Shown piece by piece: positions 55,901 to 63,321 of a stretch of DNA of 64,000 nucleotides. Location: assembly GCA_027574665.1 (NCBI GenBank), contig CM050654.1, positions 30,957,722 through 31,021,721 on the forward strand, written 5' to 3'. The stretch comes from Rhynochetos jubatus. Its lineage: Eukaryota > Chordata > Aves > Eurypygiformes > Rhynochetidae. The position numbers and the translations under genes were made by a program. Within the stretch, counting starts at the first letter, position 1, and each line of letters opens with the position of its first letter. Below the pieces are notes generated by a model. The model made no database searches. It saw only the letters and a program-made list of their open reading frames with translations, and was not told where the DNA came from.

Positions 55901-56198
55901 ATGATGCCCCCGCTCGCTCAAAGGCCAACCCAGCTCCGCTCGCTGCTACCCCAGCGGGCCCAGGACCCCGCCTGAGACGGGCGTTTCGGAGGAGGAGCTG
56001 AAGGAGCGGCCCGGGGGGCTCCCTGACGCCCCTTCCCCGTTCCCGCCCGGAGGCAAGCCGCGCTGCCGGGCCCGGGCCTCTCCGCCCGTCGGGCCGCGCT
56101 AGGCCGCAGCGCGGCGGGCCCGGGGCGGGGCGGCGGGCGCGGGGGGGCGAGGGGCACCTACCGGGCGCGGGAGGACGGCGGTTCTCCGCCCCAGCCAT
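19382..56198 (-). CDS. HSPBAP1: HSPBAP1, HSPB1-associated protein 1 (complete gene, 8 coding exons)
   Basis: The protein is a JmjC-fold, FIH-like family member known in mammals to bind the small heat-shock protein HSPB1 (HSP27); its catalytic substrate is not established. The exons are 56198-56162, 44731-44546, 38975-38791, 34702-34566, 31429-31258, 23226-23143, 20271-20161 and 19939-19382. Every intron starts GT and ends AG, and the phases (1,1,0,2,0,0,0) match across junctions. The joined frame is 1470 bases, or 489 residues plus stop, close to the roughly 488-residue human protein. The Fe(II)-binding triad is visible: HLD at H167/D169 (exon 4) and the distal His in RHWWHYVE at H249 (exon 6). 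The C-terminal motif [10 protein letters not shown] is conserved. The N-terminus before GEDVKPF is shorter than in mammals. The gene diverges from SLC49A4 across a CpG island, as in mammals. The identification is by recognition of family sequence; I could not run an alignment. Confidence 0.97.
19940..20160 (-). other. HSPBAP1: HSPBAP1 intron 7
   Basis: This is a 221-base intron, GTAAGC to TTTTCTTAG. Its acceptor side lies near an 18-base T run on the plus strand at about 20054-20071, which is A-rich in transcript sense. Nothing else was seen. Confidence 0.9.
20161..20271 (-). CDS. HSPBAP1: HSPBAP1 coding exon 7
   Basis: This exon is exactly 37 codons (residues 268-304), with the conserved [20 protein letters not shown] helix followed by WLNPTE. 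The acceptor is ...GTGAGGCAG and the donor is GTAAGC, with phase 0 on both sides. It is separated from exon 8 by a short intron of 221 bases. Confidence 0.97.
20272..23142 (-). other. HSPBAP1: HSPBAP1 intron 6
   Basis: This 2.9 kb AT-rich intron has no exon. It holds an AATAAA plus poly(A)-like end on the plus strand at about 22467-22498 that could mark a retroposed transcript (see findings). Confidence 0.85.
23143..23226 (-). CDS. HSPBAP1: HSPBAP1 coding exon 6 (distal histidine)
   Basis: This exon is exactly 28 codons (residues 240-267), containing [12 protein letters not shown] and ending at NSWIEL. H249 in WWH is the expected third metal ligand. The acceptor is ...CCATTCCAG and the donor is GTATTT, with phase 0 on both sides. 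Confidence 0.97.
26911..27001 (-). mobile_element. CR1 LINE, short 3' fragment in HSPBAP1 intron 5
   Basis: Read on the minus strand, this is the last about 90 bases of CR1. It holds the GTGGAGGGTGTCCC-like start, the GGTTGGACCC segment, CTTTAAGGTCCCTTCCAACC and the terminal GATTCTATGA. It is severely 5'-truncated and inserted in the same orientation as HSPBAP1. Confidence 0.93.
27980..28085 (-). repeat. Possible MIR-like remnant in HSPBAP1 intron 5
   Basis: The plus strand reads TTGTATAGCATCTCATCTTC, then AGGTGGGATTCATCTCCCCT, then CATCAAAGAAGTTAAGC. This resembles the reverse complement of the MIR core (calculated count columns, then the ...GAGGTTAAG... stretch). It is weak; only a repeat library search could confirm it. 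Confidence 0.35.
28850..29365 (-). mobile_element. CR1 LINE, 3' fragment in HSPBAP1 intron 5
   Basis: About 515 bases of CR1 3' region lie on the minus strand, from the CTGCGTTCAGCTCTGCGG part (equivalent to the CAGTTCTGGGGCC region) through GAGAGCGTTGGGCTTGTTCA to GATGATTCTAA at the 3' end. It contains mismatches and small gaps relative to the other copies and no intact frame. It is in the sense orientation with respect to the host gene. Confidence 0.94.
30762..30865 (+). repeat. MIR-like remnant in HSPBAP1 intron 5
   Basis: The pieces CTCCTGAGCCCTACTCATAC, TTTCTCAGTAAAATAGGGTT and AATAATATCCTCACATCC follow the MIR order. The match is short and diverged. Confidence 0.45.
31258..31429 (-). 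CDS. HSPBAP1: HSPBAP1 coding exon 5
   Basis: This exon encodes residues 182-239, from [18 protein letters not shown] to the phase-0 end VVTLSPGQ. The acceptor is ...CTATTTTCAG and the donor is GTACCA. It supplies the central JmjC barrel strands between the HxD motif and the distal histidine. There is no stop or frameshift. Confidence 0.97.
31430..34565 (-). other. HSPBAP1: HSPBAP1 intron 4
   Basis: A 3.1 kb AT-rich intron with one MIR-like remnant at about 33600-33830. No other feature was seen. Confidence 0.85.
33600..33830 (-). repeat. MIR-like (core-SINE) remnant in HSPBAP1 intron 4
   Basis: Read on the plus strand, this region has AAGGATCTCAAGGCTGTTTA, a middle section, and then GACTCCCAGTCCTGCACCTT followed by AACCACAAGGCCACC. 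That is the reverse of the tRNA-derived head and core of the amniote MIR family. It is heavily diverged, as expected for an ancient insertion. Called by eye from a recognised pattern. Confidence 0.6.
34566..34702 (-). CDS. HSPBAP1: HSPBAP1 coding exon 4 (HxD iron-binding motif)
   Basis: This short exon encodes residues 137-181 plus two bases of codon 182. It reads through [18 protein letters not shown] and [14 protein letters not shown]167 and D169 of HLD are the expected first two metal ligands of the JmjC centre. The acceptor is ...TTGCCGTAG and the donor is GTAACA. The AG|G split codon gives the arginine that opens RKRWHLFPP with exon 5. Confidence 0.97.
35133..35150. repeat. (GGAA)n microsatellite
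   Basis: About four tandem AAGG/GGAA units in a purine-only run. It is short and unremarkable. Confidence 0.85.
35600..35795 (+). repeat. MIR-like (core-SINE) remnant in HSPBAP1 intron 3
   Basis: The order of segments matches the MIR family: an ATTCAATTCCTGGC box-B-like piece, then GGTCTCAGGCAAATCACTTC, TCTGAGCTTTATTTTTCCCA and AAAGCACTTTGGGG. The matches are diverged but collinear. Confidence 0.6.
38791..38975 (-). CDS. HSPBAP1: HSPBAP1 coding exon 3
   Basis: This exon encodes residues 75-136, with recognisable [17 protein letters not shown] and [10 protein letters not shown] segments. The acceptor is ...TTGCTCTAG and the donor is GTAAAA, ending in phase 0 after ...EIFQ. The cysteine-rich piece between EFLAW and GPFS differs from the mammalian version, but the length is kept. 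Confidence 0.97.
43245..43365 (+). repeat. MIR-like remnant in HSPBAP1 intron 2
   Basis: CCTCAGTTATCCCATCTGGA, then ATGGCATAGGAATCATTAAT, then AAAATGCTCTGAAAT are collinear with the second half of the MIR consensus (CTCAGTTTCCCCATCTG ... AAAGCGCTTTGAAA). Confidence 0.55.
44060..44215 (-). repeat. MIR-like remnant in HSPBAP1 intron 2
   Basis: On the minus strand the segment reads ATCTGGATAATGGTGATAAT followed by TCTCACCTTCC and later GTGCTTTAAATTCCT. This resembles the MIR core and 3' part. It is diverged and lies about 500 bases from exon 2 in the direction of transcription. Confidence 0.5.
44546..44731 (-). CDS. HSPBAP1: HSPBAP1 coding exon 2
   Basis: This exon encodes residues 13-75, including the highly conserved stretch [20 protein letters not shown]. 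The acceptor is ...TTTACATAG and the donor is GTGAGA. It starts two bases into a codon and ends after one base of the next, which becomes a valine (G|TT) with exon 3. This is the N-terminal part of the JmjC/cupin fold. Confidence 0.97.
44732..56161 (-). other. HSPBAP1: HSPBAP1 intron 1
   Basis: This 11.4 kb intron is mostly AT-rich unique sequence. It includes a GC/CpG-richer patch with a plus-strand frame at about 46380-46850 and two small duplicated segments at 48764-48802 and 50905-50994. At its 5' end it has a long open continuation of exon 1 down to 55401. No CR1 copy was seen in it. Confidence 0.85.
56162..56198 (-). CDS. HSPBAP1: HSPBAP1 coding exon 1
   Basis: This exon encodes the start [12 protein letters not shown] plus the first base of a glycine codon. 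The ATG has a purine at -3 and G at +4. The donor GTAGGT follows at 56161. The split codon G|GT joins correctly to exon 2 to give ...PAPGEDVKPF. The exon lies inside the CpG island. The mammalian exon 1 peptide is longer and poorly conserved, so the start rests on the phase match and the good start context. Confidence 0.9.
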
Positions 56199-56691
56199 GC
56201 TCCGCCGGCTCTCCCTCCGGGGCGGCTCCGGCGGGCTCCCCTCGGCACGGCCCTCACTAACGGAAGAGGGAGCCCGGCCCGCTGCGCCCGGCCGCGCGGG
56301 GCGGAGCCGCCGTGACGGCTGGGGCTGACAGCGGGCCCGGGGCTTCCCCACGTACCCTCCGGGGACACCCGAGCGGCCCCTCCACCCCAGCGGTGGATCC
56401 CGAGGGCTATCCCAGGATCCCCTCTCCCCACGGGGTGAGGGCCCGGGGAACCGCACGCCCCCCCCAGGCGGCGGGGCTGCGGCTGTCCGCCGGCACGGCT
56501 CTCCTCCCCGGCGCCGCTTCCCTCCTCCCCTTGCCGGCGGAGGAAGGAGGCGGCCGCCGGCCCTCCCCGACCGCGCATGCGGCTGTGCCGGGCCCGGGCA
56601 GCGCCGCCGAGCTCGGGGGTTGAAGTGTGGGTGTCCCTTCCCCCGTCCCCGTCCCCTCCTCCCCGGCGGGTCCCCGTCAGCGCCCCCGCAG
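56199..56691. promoter_or_regulatory. Bidirectional promoter between HSPBAP1 and SLC49A4
   Basis: Only 493 bases separate the two divergent start codons, so both 5' UTRs and the core promoter must fit here. Visible motifs include an ETS core CGGAAG at 56261-56266 and a near-perfect NRF1 site (CGCGCATGCGGC, about 56572-56583). GC boxes flank the gap, for example GGGGCGGGGC near 56121. The motif calls are by eye; the transcription start sites are inferred, not mapped. Confidence 0.85.
56572..56583. promoter_or_regulatory. Candidate NRF1 binding site
   Basis: The sequence CGCGCATGCGGC differs from the palindromic NRF1 consensus at one edge base. NRF1 sites are common in bidirectional CpG-island promoters of housekeeping genes. 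It sits about 110 bases upstream of the SLC49A4 ATG. Confidence 0.5.
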
Positions 56692-57076
56692 ATGGGCTTG
56701 GGCTGGAGCAGCGCGGAGGAGCGGCAGCCCCTCTTGCCGCCGCCGCCACAGCCGCAGCAGCAACGGCGGCGGCCGCAGCCGCGGGGGCCGGCGGGGGGCC
56801 CGGCGGTGCCGGTGGCGGTGCCTGTGGCGGTGCCTGTGCCGGTGCGGCGGCTGGCGCCCTTGGCGGGCCGCGTCTACGGGCGGCGGTGGCTGGTGCTGCT
56901 GCTTTTCTCGCTGCTGGGCTTCGCGCAGGGCCTGGTGTGGAACAGCTGGGGCCCCATCCAGAACTCGGCCCGCCTGGCCTTCGGCTTCAGCGGCTGGGAC
57001 ATCGCCCTGCTCGTCTTCTGGGGGCCCATCGGCTTCGCGCCCTGCTTCTTCTTCATGTGGCTCATGGACAAGAAGG
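56692..57076 (+). CDS. SLC49A4: SLC49A4 (DIRC2) first coding exon, gene continues beyond the window
   Basis: SLC49A4 (disrupted in renal carcinoma 2) is a lysosomal membrane transporter of the major facilitator superfamily; vitamin B6 (pyridoxine) export has been reported for the mammalian protein. The exon gives 128 residues plus one base. The N-terminal EERQPLL (L14/L15) keeps the acidic dileucine lysosome-sorting signal at the same position as in human. A Pro/Gln/Arg- and Val-Pro-rich tail follows. Then comes the conserved [19 protein letters not shown] with TM1 at about 66-84, the loop [15 protein letters not shown]2 at about 102-124 and the basic MDKK loop. The donor GTGAGC at 57077 leaves phase 1. 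The start ATG (context CGCAGATGG) was chosen because its MGxxWSS-EERQPLL matches the family start. No later exon was recognised before 64000. Confidence 0.95.
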
Positions 57077-59779
57077 GTGAGCGGGGCCGGGGGCGGCGGG
57101 GCCGGGGGATCCGGCTTCCCCCGGCCAGGTGGGGACACCGTGGCCGTGTCCCACTTACGGCGGTGTGGTGGTCGTCAGGCCGGGGCAGGGAGTGCCCGTT
57201 GCGCTGGAGGCCAGTGGCTTCGGCCTCAAAAGGGGATGACTAATTCTGTAAAGGCATTGTGAGTGCTATTTTCAGTACACCCTCGAACAAAGGCCGTTCA
57301 CAAGGAAGCTACACAAGCTGTTCCTAAAGCTGAGGGGAATTACGGCCCCTTACATGACAGCTCAGATGTGGGTCTGGAGGTGTGCTGCCTTCTGGAATGC
57401 CATGCAGGCATCTGACCCGGAGATGGTCATGTTTTCTGGTCATCAGCTGCACAACAAACCCCCTGTGTTGATGTTTGGATGGAGTGAAGCCCATGCTTAG
57501 GGTGGCCACTGCATCTTGAAAGAAACGCTTGGTTTTTATAAAAGGGCAGTTTGCAAAGTTGGTGGTTTGCTTTTAGTTGCGTTAGGGAGATGCAAAGAGA
57601 GCAAATAAACCAGAAGTTGCGCTCTGGGGTTTCCGAAGATGAGCACAAGTGACAGTTTCCTAATCCGCGTTCAGGCCATCGCGTCTTGGTCGCAGACTTT
57701 GGAAAAAGGTGTTTGTCTCTGGAGAACTTCTTCACGGCCTGTGCAGTTCGTCTGCAGTCATCCCAGGGACCACTCCGACCGCTCCAGTACCTGTGTTTGC
57801 AGATTTGAGCTTTTGGGCCTAAACCCACAGAAGCATTTAGTCTTTTAATTCCTGTTTAAACAGGCCTCTAAACAGGAGATAGGCCCCTAAATATTCTTGT
57901 GGCTCCTGGTGGTAAGTGCTACTCATTCCACTTATTTAGGTATTAATAGCTCATTTGTGAGGAGGAAAGGGGGAAAAGCAAAGGCAGGGAGGGACAAAAG
58001 TTGTAACTGAGAAGGCTTGTGTCTCGAAATTGGAATTGCTTTTCCTGAATGAGTCCGTGGTGGCTCTACAGTCTTCTCTCAAGCAATTTAGACTGAAGCC
58101 GACAATGTCTAGACTGCTGTATAATAGTGTTGTTAATTATCCTAAAATTTAAGTAAGTTGCTTTGTTTTGTACAGTGAAGGCAAAAGACTGCTCATGGTA
58201 TGAAGGAAATAAAGCTAAACTTGAACCTATGCTTGTAGAATCGAGTCTGCATTTTTATTTCTTCATTTTCTACAAAGTTGGTTCTGAGCGATGCAAGACT
58301 TTTCCAGTTTTTTGGTTTTTTTGAAGTAACTCGTGGAAGAAGAAACATTAGTGTTTTGTTGTTTCCTTAGTGTGATTAGTAATGTAGTTGTTGGATTTCT
58401 TGCTTGTAGCTTGATCTTGTTGGATCTCTTTCCTGTAGCTTATTTTAATGAGAATATGTGTATGTGTTTTCCCTCTTACCTTAACTGATTGTTTGGGGAT
58501 TATTTTATTTTTCTTTAATTTCCACGTTCATTGGAGATAGTGATACGAACTACCCCTTTGCTGTTGCTTTGTTGCTTTCCTTGTTGAGAGAATTTCAGCT
58601 GGTAGCCTGAAGAGAGCATCTCAACTTATTGGAGTACACAGGGCTTTGTATCGTGTTTTTGCACAGCGGCAGGATTTTGCGGGGACTCTGTATTTCATGC
58701 TCTTTTCCGAGACTGGATGATTCCCACAGAGAACGTGGTGCTGTTCACTTGGGAGGTGAGGGTGGAGTTCTGCAGTTTCCCACAGAGCAGTGGGGAGAGC
58801 CACTGCTGCCCAACCCTCCTGTGGGGCACCTTTCCCTTTGGAGTATGCATGTTCCGGGAGGAGCGTGGCTCTACTGCTTTGAAGATGTGAAGTTGATTGG
58901 GTGTGACTTTGCAATGGCAGTATTTCACTTGCTTAGGGGTACAAACGCTTCCTGTTAGACCAAATTTATTCTCTCTACCAAAAATACAGAGAAATGACAC
59001 TATTTACTCCCATGACTTCAATCATCTGTCACTGGAGTTAGCTAGTAGAGGAACTGTCAGGAAGAAAATGTCTTTGTGAAGTGTCAACATGTAAAACCTG
59101 GCATGTATCAGAAGTATGACACTGTAGAGATGCATGTCACAATTTGAGAGGAGATTCTGCTGCTAGATAGTTCTATACTTCACAGAGGTATATCTAACTG
59201 ATATGTCGCTGCCTGCTGTCAGTTCAGTGTTAGGATGTTTCAGACCAAGTCCAAAAGTATTTGTCTCTTTGGTTTTTAGTTCACTGTAGCATATAGTTTG
59301 AAACATAATCTGTTTCCATACCAAACTTTTGTTGTGTTACTTTGGCACCTGTTTCTTATTTCGGTACTGGTTATAAGTGTGTGTTCACTTTATTTTTCAC
59401 CTTTTAACTAATTCGAAGTTGAAAGATTGACTGCTCAGCAGTAAGCATGTTAATAATCCTACTTGGAAGAAACATTCCTTGGGCTGCATGGTTCAGTTCC
59501 ATCACAACTTTCCAGGAAACGTGGGGTCTTCTGAGAAGATAGGACAGCAGTGTTTATTTTTACTACAAGGTATGCTAAATAAGCTTCAAATTGTCTGTTC
59601 TTCAGTTATGTATAGAAGGGATCTAGGATGGAGAAATTACACGTTTTTTTATTTTCTAACCTCAAAGGGTTTCTTGACCTTTGTGTGACCGTTTCCTTCC
59701 TGGCCTGACAGGTGCGTCTCCTGCATTTTTTTTGTGGAGGCCTGTTTGCAGTGACACAGGTAATGCAGTTGGACAATGG

Positions 59780-59992
59780 GAGGAAGTTTTCTTCACGAAG
59801 AGGGTGGTGAGGCACTGGCACAGGTTGCCCAGAGAAGCTGTGGATGCCCCATCCCTGGAAATGTTCGAGGCCAGGCTGGATGAGGCTTTGAGCAACCTGG
59901 TCTGGTGGAGGGTGTCCCTGCCCATGGCAGGGGGGTTGGAACTGGATGGGCTTTAATGTTCCTTCCAACACAAACCAGTCTGTGATTCTGTG
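59780..59992 (+). mobile_element. CR1 LINE, 3' fragment in SLC49A4 intron 1
   Basis: About 210 bases of CR1 3' end read through GTGGTGAGGCACTGGCACAG, GTTGCCCAGAGAAGCTGTGG and GGTTGGAACTGGATGGGC, ending GTGATTCTGTG. It is 5'-truncated and in sense with SLC49A4. Confidence 0.94.
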
Positions 59993-62900
59993 TGGGCTGG
60001 GAAAGGTGTGTAGATGGTGTCTCTTGGCTCCCTGGGGATTTTTCTGTGGGAGATGCTACAGACAACTGTATGCCTCCCCAGGGACTCCAGTGACCTAGAA
60101 CAGCTGTTGCTGTCAGAAACCGCATGACAAACAGTCTTGGTTGGCTAAGCTGACATTCCTATAGAGCTATAGGGATTTCCTGGTTTTTATGAAATTGAGG
60201 GTGAATTTTCATCAGGAGAGTAGTGTTGGTTTTAATAAGCCTGTATTTGTGAAAAATCTTACCTGAAGGTCTGAACAGACTTAGCAGGAATGGGCAATTT
60301 TTTTGAAGGGTGTTAACACTGTATTTTAAAGGCTCTTTGAGGCATTGGAGGAAGCCTGGATTTAGCTAGAATTTCTGTAAGGCGTGTAAATTGAAAGCTA
60401 GTTCGTGGGGTTTTTTTGGTTGAGCTCTTGTCATTCTCAAAAATACATTCCTTTTCAGACTCTTAGCAGGGCTTACATATCACAGCTGGAAATTCTTCCT
60501 TGGGGAGCGAGCCCTGTTCCTGTTCCTGCCTCACAGCTTCCCCTGGCTGAAAGGAGACTTCTGCGGGCATCCTTTTCCTCGGGAGACTGTGGGGAGCTTT
60601 CCATGCTTCTTGGCTGGGTGCTGTAATAGGGACAGCGGTGGCATCTGTAACCTTTCGTAGTGCAGTTCTGGGATGGGTGCATGTCGAAACTCAGGAATTA
60701 CGTTTGTGTGTGTCATTTTTGGGTATGTGCCATTTTGAAGTGGGTTTGGAAACCATTTTCCATACATAGAACTACAGGCGTTGTCTTGGGTGGTTGTTTC
60801 CTTCCTGAAGAAAGGTCAAAAGGTGGAGTGTGCCGTGGAACTACATGTGTCTTACCTGGTGCATTTTCTTTAGCAGTAGGGTTAGAGAGTCCTTTAGAGA
60901 TTCAGTAAGACTGAAATTAAGTGGGAAATTACTTCAGGGTGCACTTGGATGGACCCTTGTTGTTTACATGACTAAAATTAGCTACAGTTTGTCACATGAT
61001 GCTTGAGTGTTTCGTTTCCTGGGAACTGTAAATATAAGCATACAGAACTGCTAGGATGTTGATATATCTAACTCAAAATTTAAAGTTTACATACTTGCAT
61101 GGATCTGGTTCCCTGTTTGGGTTTTTTGTTTGTTCGTTATTAGTTAAGTTCATAGTTACAAGGTGAGACCTAAAGTAATATATAATGTCAGTCTTTGTTA
61201 TGTTTCCATCTAAGCAAGAAGAGGCAGTGAAGAATGTAATACTTTATCGTAATCTCCATTAAACAAATTGAATGGTGGTATTTTTCATTAATTTTTGGAA
61301 TACAGTGAACACAGTTTTATATTGAGTTTGAAGAAATGTGACATATTACTTGTAAAACTGGAAATGTAATCCATTTCTTGGTTCTTTTTTATAAAATGAT
61401 ATATGCTTACATGGGTTGCATAGGCACACTTAGTAACGTTATTTTGCTGAAATTAGATTTACACAGCATTGTTATCCTAGTGATTAAATCATGAAGTAGA
61501 GAGAAAACTTCAATGATCAGATTCTGGTTTTAAACGGAGATTGGCTTCTCTATTGAAACCATGAACATTTTTACTTGGATGAATAGTTATTCCTTTCCTG
61601 AATATCAAACTCCTGTCTTCATTTCTGTCTCCTAAATCATGCTTCTCTCTTCCCTTCAATGAAGTATTTAATAGTTCTTATCTCTTCCACCTGGGAATTT
61701 TGAGGTTAAATCCTTTAATACAGTCTGACAAAATAGTCATGAATATTGAGTATGAGTACTAAATCGGGCCTTACTAATACAAAAATGTCTTAATAACTGT
61801 TCTCTGTACAATATAAACTACACATGATGGATAAAGATAATTCTGCATAGCAGTTTTCATGTTTGAAATTCCCAGATTGTCGCTTTGCAGTGCATGCATG
61901 GAAACACTGATTTTACTTTTGGGGTTTTTTGGACTTCTCTAACTCACATCTAGGGTCACTGGGATGGAAGGGGGGAGAAGACTTCAAGTGCACTTGTTCC
62001 CTCCCTAGATTTTTATCTAGGAAATGTTCATTAAATGCCTTTGGTTTTATTTTGAGAGATGTGACAGTGGGTACAGAGAGCAAAGAGGAAGCAGGATGTT
62101 GTTCCAGAAGTCAATGGAAACATAAATGGTCAAGTGAAACCAACAGATGGGGAAGACTTTCTTTCTCTTCAGTGTTTCCATTGCGCTTGACATCTTAAGA
62201 TCTGTCATTCAGGCTCTTGAACAACATGGTAGTAAATATAAATTAAACATGTTACTAATAATTTAGAAAAATTGCAGCAGACTTAGTTGCTGTTAAGTAT
62301 CACTGTTGGTGTAGATGAACAGTGTGAAGTATTTTCCATGGTGGTGCTGACAAGAACATGCAGAGTTTTTAATGGAAATCTTCATAGTACTGTCATGTCC
62401 GAAGTGATCATAAACACATGGTCTTTTGGTTAACAGAAGGACAAAAGTAGTCAAATCATGAACCTTTAAAGTCTGAGAGTTTTCACCTTGTGAGAAAGAA
62501 ACACATTTTCAGCTCCTTTTTGTCATGCTCTCAATAATAGATATGTCTTATCTCAGATGCATGACTGCGAGATATGTGGCCAGTATTTCAAAATGACCAA
62601 TTTGATAATTCATGGGTCAAGTATGAGCCTCAGCTAAAAATGCTTAGGATAAGACTCAGTGTAAGGCTGTAAGACTTTAATATAATTTGGTGAGATCAAG
62701 CTAAAAGGATTTATACACTTCAGCAATAGAAAAGTTTTGTAAGGACATTATGGTTTTGGTAGATTAGTATAGCCTACAGGAAAGAAATACCCATGGGAAA
62801 ACTTACAGGTATGGAAATGTGGGTAGAGTGGCAAGGAGCCACTGGGACAGGGAAGTGTGATGTTTCTGGCACTCTGAAATATGCTGGCATTACGGAGAGT

Positions 62901-63229
62901 AGTCTCATCATAAACAACTGATTTTGCTCAGTAGCATTTATATCAATGGCAAAGGTCTGGTTCACTCCAGCAAGAGCAGCAGAAGGTTCCCTTGGATTTC
63001 ATTAAAGCTAAATCTAAACTTAGTGCGTCAATTAAAAAAAAAAAAGGGAGTGGGGTGGGGAAGATAATGCCTAGACTCCTAATATGATGTGGAAGCTGTA
63101 AATATTTGGTGAAAGACTGATGCACTTCAACCAAATGCAAAAGAAGTTTGAAGGAAAATACTGGTTTTACCCCAGTCTGTTCTCTCCCGTCCCGTGGACG
63201 TATCCTACTGCATGCTATGAACGGTGCAT

Positions 63230-63321
63230 ATCTAGTGGAGGGTGTCCCTGCCCATAGCAGGGGGGTTGGAACTAGATGACCTCTAAGGTCTCTTCCAAAC
63301 CAAACCATTCTGTGATTCTGT
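63230..63321 (+). mobile_element. CR1 LINE, short 3' fragment in SLC49A4 intron 1
   Basis: This is the last about 90 bases of CR1: TAGTGGAGGGTGTCCCTGCC, then GGTTGGAACTAGATGACCTC, then CCATTCTGTGATTCTG. It is near-identical in extent to the fragment at 26911-27001, so both may be the same truncation class. Confidence 0.92.

Larger units (their letters stand above)
55905..57240. promoter_or_regulatory. CpG island over the shared HSPBAP1/SLC49A4 5' ends
   Basis: The base composition switches abruptly from AT-rich intron to dense G+C with frequent CpG at about 55.9 kb. It relaxes again after about 57.2 kb. The island covers HSPBAP1 exon 1, the intergenic gap and SLC49A4 exon 1. No TATA box is placed at either gene, as expected for a broad housekeeping promoter. 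Confidence 0.9.

Noticed and set aside
56099..56749. 216-codon minus-strand frame across the promoter
   Set aside because: It arises from stop-poor CpG-island sequence, overlaps both gene 5' ends and is not in the HSPBAP1 frame.
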